A stretch of 64,000 bases of DNA. Source: JANSWP01 sp041941305 (GTDB lineage: Bacteria; Bacteroidota; Bacteroidia; Chitinophagales; Saprospiraceae). Made by a program: the position numbers and the translations under genes. The stretch is taken from positions 124,001-188,000 of the forward strand of contig JBGTQJ010000004.1 in NCBI GenBank assembly GCA_041941305.1. The letters are read 5' to 3'. Positions within the stretch are counted from its first letter, which is position 1, and every line of letters starts with the position of its first letter. Positions 60,247 through 64,000 of the stretch are shown piece after piece. The notes beneath the pieces are model-generated. The model saw only the letters and a program-made list of their open reading frames with translations, was not told the origin of the DNA and searched no databases.

Positions 60247-61008
60247 TTATAACCTCCCAAAATAAACCACCATTTCATACCACATTTTTAGCTTTCCATT
60301 CTGTTCATGTTGGTCAAAAATTATATTTAATTGTTTCATTGCTTTCTCATAATCTGGATGCTCCTTTTGATAGGCATAAGAACAAGAAAGATAGCGTCCT
60401 TTAACTCCGCTAAAATCGAATTGCTGAAAATGTTCAAAACGCTTCATTTGGAATTTCCCTTCTCCAAAAAATTGATTCATCCCAGTTTCATTGGCGACTC
60501 TGCGCAAATTAATGGATTGCAAATCAGTGGAATAATTTTCGAGAAATGCATTGTAATCCTTCATGAAAGCGGATTTATTGTCAAGCCTTTTGTTCCAAAT
60601 CAGCAATACATATCCATTCGGTTTCAATATCCTTTTGAATTCTTTTTTGGTTTTATCTACATCAAACCAATGGAAGGCTTGAGCCGCAGTAATAAAGTCA
60701 ATAGAATGACTTTCTAAAGATATTGCCTCAGCAGTTCCCTCCAGACTATGGAAATTTAAGTAATTGTCAAATAAATCTTCTGCAGCTGATCTCATTTCTG
60801 TATTGGGTTCGATTCCATAAAGGCTATTGCCATTTTCTAAAAACAACCTGGAGAGCTTCCCAGTCCCTGAACCAATGTCTGCAATGATTGAATTCGGGTC
60901 TAAAGCCAATTCATTTTTCATAAAGATCAAAAATTCGGGAGGATACCCTGGACGGAAGCGAATATAGTTTTTGACAGTATTTGAAAAACGTGTAGTTGGG
61001 TTTATCAT
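60247..61008 (-). CDS. SAM-dependent methyltransferase (class I)
   Basis: This 253-residue protein has the methyltransferase fold: SIIADIGSGTGKLSRLFLENGNSLYGIEPN (SAM-binding loop and acidic residue), SLEGTAEAISLESHSIDFITAAQAFHWFD, and VLLIWNKR. The QAFHWFD motif is typical of the methyltransferase-11/TrmB-like small-molecule group. The substrate is unknown and no biosynthetic partner is adjacent. It is transcribed alone. Confidence 0.82.
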   Translation of the reverse strand: MINPTTRFSNTVKNYIRFRPGYPPEFLIFMKNELALDPNSIIADIGSGTGKLSRLFLENGNSLYGIEPNTEMRSAAEDLFDNYLNFHSLEGTAEAISLESHSIDFITAAQAFHWFDVDKTKKEFKRILKPNGYVLLIWNKRLDNKSAFMKDYNAFLENYSTDLQSINLRRVANETGMNQFFGEGKFQMKRFEHFQQFDFSGVKGRYLSCSYAYQKEHPDYEKAMKQLNIIFDQHEQNGKLKMWYEMVVYFGRL

Positions 61009-61139
61009 TTGAAGTTATTCTTTAATTGATCCTAAGCAAGCATACTGATGATACCTTTGAGTGCTGAAATAGGGGAGGAGTCAGAAGGTGTAATCAGTTG
61101 CCGGCACAGGAATTGTCAACGCTTGGGGAGTTAAAAGAA

Positions 61140-62066
61140 CTAATGAGTCAAATCAAAATCCTCAACAATTCTCAAGAGCAAATGAATATCCTCAAAAAAC
61201 TCCCTTACCAAATCGAAGCTTACATTCGATTGAAATAATTTGGGCTCCAATAAATCTTTTGGTTCGGTAACCGCAATGTAAATATCATTTCTTTGGAATG
61301 AAAAATATACGTATTTATCTGCTCTTTCAATGTAATCAAGTATGGCGTATTGCATGTCCTTTGACAATAAATCCCGAATATTCGCGTCCTGTGTTGCGAA
61401 GGTCATGAATTCATTCTTAAACTTTCTGTTTTTGATAAATGGGTCTATACTTTTTCCTCTTTTAGAAGTGAAGTTTTTGATAGATCTGGACAAGTATTGT
61501 CTGAAATCTCTTGGAAGAATAAGCACCTTCCCTTTGACAAAATGATTGAATTTGGCGTGTAGGAATACCCCCCGGAATACATAATTCAAACGATTGCGAA
61601 CTCTTGAAAACTCTTTTACATTCAACTCACTCATTTCAAATTCAATTTCCCCAAATCTACCGGCTATAAAATCTTCTCCTTCGTAAAGCGCTGGTCTTGC
61701 TCCAAAAATGCCACTTTTCATAAATGTTTGGAGTGGAATCTTCTTTTTGGCGTCGTATCTTAAAGTTCCAAAATTGGGATCATCATCAATGAAGTCAAGA
61801 ATCAGTTCCACTACTTTTGGTTTGAAGGTTTGTCTGAATTTCTGTACCTGATAAGATAAATAGGTAATGTAAACGACTATCGGAATCATCATCACCAGAG
61901 TGACCACCAAAATATTGAGCATCAATTCAAAAATGATCACTCCTGTCAATAAAAAAGCCGAGACAATAATCAATCGTAGCAAGCGCCTACGCTTCCGGTC
62001 CAAACGCATTAATTCCGGATGGATGGATTGATTGTAAAATATTCTGAAATCTTCGAGGCGATTCAT
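61140..62066 (-). CDS. DUF3137 family membrane protein
   Basis: This 308-residue protein has two membrane segments close together near residues 28-75 (LLRLIIVSAFLLTGVIIFELMLNILVVTLVMMIPIVVYITYLS), then a soluble domain with DDDPNFGTLRYDAKKKIPLQTFMKSGIFGARPALYEGEDFIAGRFGEIEFEMSELNV and VFRGVFLHAKFNHFVKGKVLILPRDF. These blocks are those of the DUF3137 family, of unknown function. The topology suggests a cytoplasmic soluble domain. Confidence 0.75.
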   Translation of the reverse strand: MNRLEDFRIFYNQSIHPELMRLDRKRRRLLRLIIVSAFLLTGVIIFELMLNILVVTLVMMIPIVVYITYLSYQVQKFRQTFKPKVVELILDFIDDDPNFGTLRYDAKKKIPLQTFMKSGIFGARPALYEGEDFIAGRFGEIEFEMSELNVKEFSRVRNRLNYVFRGVFLHAKFNHFVKGKVLILPRDFRQYLSRSIKNFTSKRGKSIDPFIKNRKFKNEFMTFATQDANIRDLLSKDMQYAILDYIERADKYVYFSFQRNDIYIAVTEPKDLLEPKLFQSNVSFDLVREFFEDIHLLLRIVEDFDLTH

Positions 62067-62444
62067 TCTTCAGATGGCAGATAGCAGTTTGCAGTAGGCA
62101 TATGATAAACTATTAATTTTTCTACCCGACTTTTCAAACTACTATTATCAGTATGTTTAGTTGGGTCTAATCTACGAAAGAGTGCTAAATTGTAAATATT
62201 TGACTAAATGAAATTTTCCACATGATATTTGAAAACCAAGATTTTCCATAAATCCCCCAATGGAGTTCTTATATTTGCCTACTTCTAAGCTGCTGGTACT
62301 GCTGTGTAAAGGAGATGCGTAAAGCAAAGCAGTGTTAGCAGTGAATGCAATTTTAATCGCTAACACCTCTCTGCTCTGGGAGAATGCTAGATTAAATGGT
62401 GTCAGCAATTAACTTTTTATCTTCAATAATTTCTCATCACTTGT
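62067..62444. other. Spacer upstream of the amidohydrolase gene
   Basis: At 62070-62098 a heptad run (CAGATGG, CAGATAG, CAGTTTG, CAGTAGG) follows the DUF3137 gene's start. TGTTAGC near 62332 pairs with GCTAACA near 62360. No gene was recognised, and a minus frame at 62172-62408 has no protein character. Confidence 0.5.
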
Positions 62445-64000
62445 ATGAAAAAGACAATAAACCAACTATTTATTTTATGCTCGATTTCATTGTTCAGTAT
62501 TCAACTGATTGCCCAGGAGACCTTCCCTGTTAATGGTGTCGCAGATCATCGCGAGGGCTATTATGCTTTTACCAATGCAACTATTTATCAATCTTACAAT
62601 CAAAAAATTGAGAATGCGACATTGGTCATCAAAGATGGAAAGATTGAAGGGGTCGGGCAGGGCCTTCAGGTGCCAAAAGGAGCAGTAGTGCTCAATTGTT
62701 TAGGCAAAACGATTTACCCTTCATTTATTGATATGTATTCTGAATATGGGATGCCAGAGGAAAAAAGAAGCAGTAGATCTGAAGGAGGTGGCTTTTCTTC
62801 AAGTGCACAAAATATTTCTGATAAAAAGGGTGCCTATAGCTGGAACAAAGCTTTGAAACCCGAATTTCGAGCTCATGAAAACTTCACCCTTGATGACAAA
62901 AGTGCCGGTGAGATGCGCAAACTGGGTTTCGGTGTGGTGCTTTCTCATAAAATGGACGGTATTTCCAGAGGAACTTCTACACTCGTAGCTCTGGGAGACA
63001 AAAATGAACACGAAACCGTCTTAGAAGAGGAAGTCGCTCATCATTTATCTTTCAGAAAAGGAAGCTCTTCTCAGTCTTATCCTCGTTCCCTGATGGGGGC
63101 TATTGCCTTGATTCGACAGGCTTATTACGATGGCAAATGGTATGAAGATCATGGTCATCAGGAGCAAGTAAATATTTCTCTAGAAAATTGGAATGAAGTA
63201 CAGGATTTAACCCAGATTTTTGCTGCTGGTGACAAACTGGAAGCATTGCGAGCTGCCAAAATCGGGGAAGAATTTGGAATGAAATATATTTTAAAAGGTG
63301 GTGGAGATGAATACCAAAGAATAGACGAACTAAAAGCCATCGGTTCTTCATTTATTATACCAGTCAATTTCCCTGATGCTTATGATGTGGAAGATCCCTA
63401 TGATGCTTCTACTGTTACCCTCCAGCAAATGAAACATTGGGAGTTGGCACCTACCAATGCTGGGCGTCTTGCCAAGGCAGGTTTTGAATTTGCCTTGACA
63501 ACACATGGCTTGTCCAAAAAATCTGGATTTCATGGCAATCTCCAGAAAGCTATTGAGGGTGGTTTATCAGAAAAAGATGCCTTGAAAGCTTTAACCCATA
63601 CACCTGCAAATCTGATGGGTGTTGCTAACAAATTGGGTAGTTTGGAAGCCGGTAAAATTGCCAATTTTATCATCACCAATGGCAATGTTTTCAATAAAGA
63701 TACCAAGATTTATCACAATTGGGTACAAGGTAAACCCTTCGTTTTCAAGGCTTTAGAAAAGCCTTCGCTACAAGGGTATTACGGTTTGACTTATGGAAAG
63801 CAAGGTTACAACCTGAATGTAAAAGAAGATGGTGATAAATTCAAAATGACTATTGTGGTAAATGATTCTACCAAAGTAACGGTAAAGAATAAGGTAGCCA
63901 ATGGTCGCATTACGTTGAGTTTTACACCTCCAAAGAAAAGAAATGTTGTTCGCCTTTCTGGAACAATTGGAGACCACGGCTGGTCTGGCATGGGACAAAA
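62445..64000 (+). CDS. Amidohydrolase-family exported protein, N-terminal part (runs off the window)
   Basis: The frame is open from ATG 62445 to the window edge (about 518 residues). It has a signal peptide (MKKTINQLFILCSISLFSIQLIAQ), then the amidohydrolase opening FTNATIYQSYNQKIENATLVIKDGKIEGVGQGLQVPKGAVVLNCLGKTIYPSFIDMYSEYG. Where active amidohydrolases have the metal-binding HxH after GLIDxH, this protein reads SFIDMYSEYG, so the first half looks non-catalytic. LTHTPANLMGVANKLGSLEAGKIANFIITNG gives the usual late motif. A second amidohydrolase domain often follows in this family but would be beyond the edge. Confidence 0.78.
   Translation, partial: MKKTINQLFILCSISLFSIQLIAQETFPVNGVADHREGYYAFTNATIYQSYNQKIENATLVIKDGKIEGVGQGLQVPKGAVVLNCLGKTIYPSFIDMYSEYGMPEEKRSSRSEGGGFSSSAQNISDKKGAYSWNKALKPEFRAHENFTLDDKSAGEMRKLGFGVVLSHKMDGISRGTSTLVALGDKNEHETVLEEEVAHHLSFRKGSSSQSYPRSLMGAIALIRQAYYDGKWYEDHGHQEQVNISLENWNEVQDLTQIFAAGDKLEALRAAKIGEEFGMKYILKGGGDEYQRIDELKAIGSSFIIPVNFPDAYDVEDPYDASTVTLQQMKHWELAPTNAGRLAKAGFEFALTTHGLSKKSGFHGNLQKAIEGGLSEKDALKALTHTPANLMGVANKLGSLEAGKIANFIITNGNVFNKDTKIYHNWVQGKPFVFKALEKPSLQGYYGLTYGKQGYNLNVKEDGDKFKMTIVVNDSTKVTVKNKVANGRITLSFTPPKKRNVVRLSGTIGDHGWSGMGQ

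Noticed and set aside
1..64000. tRNA, rRNA or prophage genes
   Set aside because: No cloverleaf-type sequence with a TTCGA-like arm and acceptor pairing, no rRNA segments and no integrase, capsid or terminase genes were recognised by reading.

Overview
The window looks like a chromosomal segment of a free-living member of the Bacteroidota, probably near the Saprospiraceae/Lewinella group. The support is mixed. Promoters of the TTG-N20-TAnnTTTG type occur and Shine-Dalgarno sequences are largely absent. Type IX secretion sorting domains and a hybrid sensor/AraC regulator are present. The arginine pathway is the N-acyl-citrulline variant, and the spacers carry palindromic repeats. No rRNA, tRNA, CRISPR array, insertion sequence or prophage was recognised. 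The taxon is an inference; nothing in the window names it.

Layout. 1-6.4 kb: the N-terminal part of a secreted protein, RNase R (rnr), a Uma2-type nuclease, a lipoprotein and an OmpH/Skp-like periplasmic protein. 6.6-8.9 kb: metZ-metX (homocysteine synthesis). 8.9-10.85 kb: aceK on the minus strand, preceded by the C-terminal stub of a GNAT gene. 10.9-18.4 kb: a complete histidine operon, hisGDCBHAF-IE, preceded by a leader peptide with five consecutive His codons and a full attenuator. 18.6-21.1 kb: PEP carboxylase. 21.1-29.6 kb: a complete minus-strand arginine operon (GNAT acyltransferase, argG, argC, argD, acylornithine carbamoyltransferase, argB, acylcitrulline deacetylase, argH), headed by a 30-codon leader with four consecutive Arg codons. 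29.8-40.8 kb: nitrogen assimilation, with an OM porin, amtB and glnB on the minus strand divergent from gltB, then gltD. 41-42.4 kb: a decayed bat-type (BatD/VWA) pseudogene. 42.4-44.0 kb: serine dehydratase. 44.4-46.8 kb: an ECF sigma factor with a membrane-anchored anti-sigma candidate and an exported adhesin-like protein. 47.0-52.9 kb: a TPR-gene fragment, a hybrid two-component regulator and two related T9SS cargo proteins, one glycine-rich. 53.5-60.2 kb: a heavy-metal RND efflux operon. 60.2-64 kb: a methyltransferase, a DUF3137 membrane protein and the start of an amidohydrolase.

The biosynthetic blocks are connected. PEP carboxylase supplies oxaloacetate, and GOGAT/Amt/PII supply glutamate, the entry point for arginine and the main nitrogen donor for histidine. 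The two long amino-acid operons appear to be controlled in the same way: a TTG-N20-TACATTTG promoter, then a short leader ORF carrying a run of codons for the end product. For histidine the alternative RNA pairings can be drawn base by base. For arginine the terminator is weak and the mechanism is less certain; I regard this as the most interesting candidate in the window.

A second theme is structured repeats in the spacers. Long, nearly perfect inverted repeats sit inside the met, his and arg transcription units, and several are built from 7-bp units pointing inward. A related heptad run appears to have entered the receiver domain of the hybrid sensor kinase without breaking its frame.
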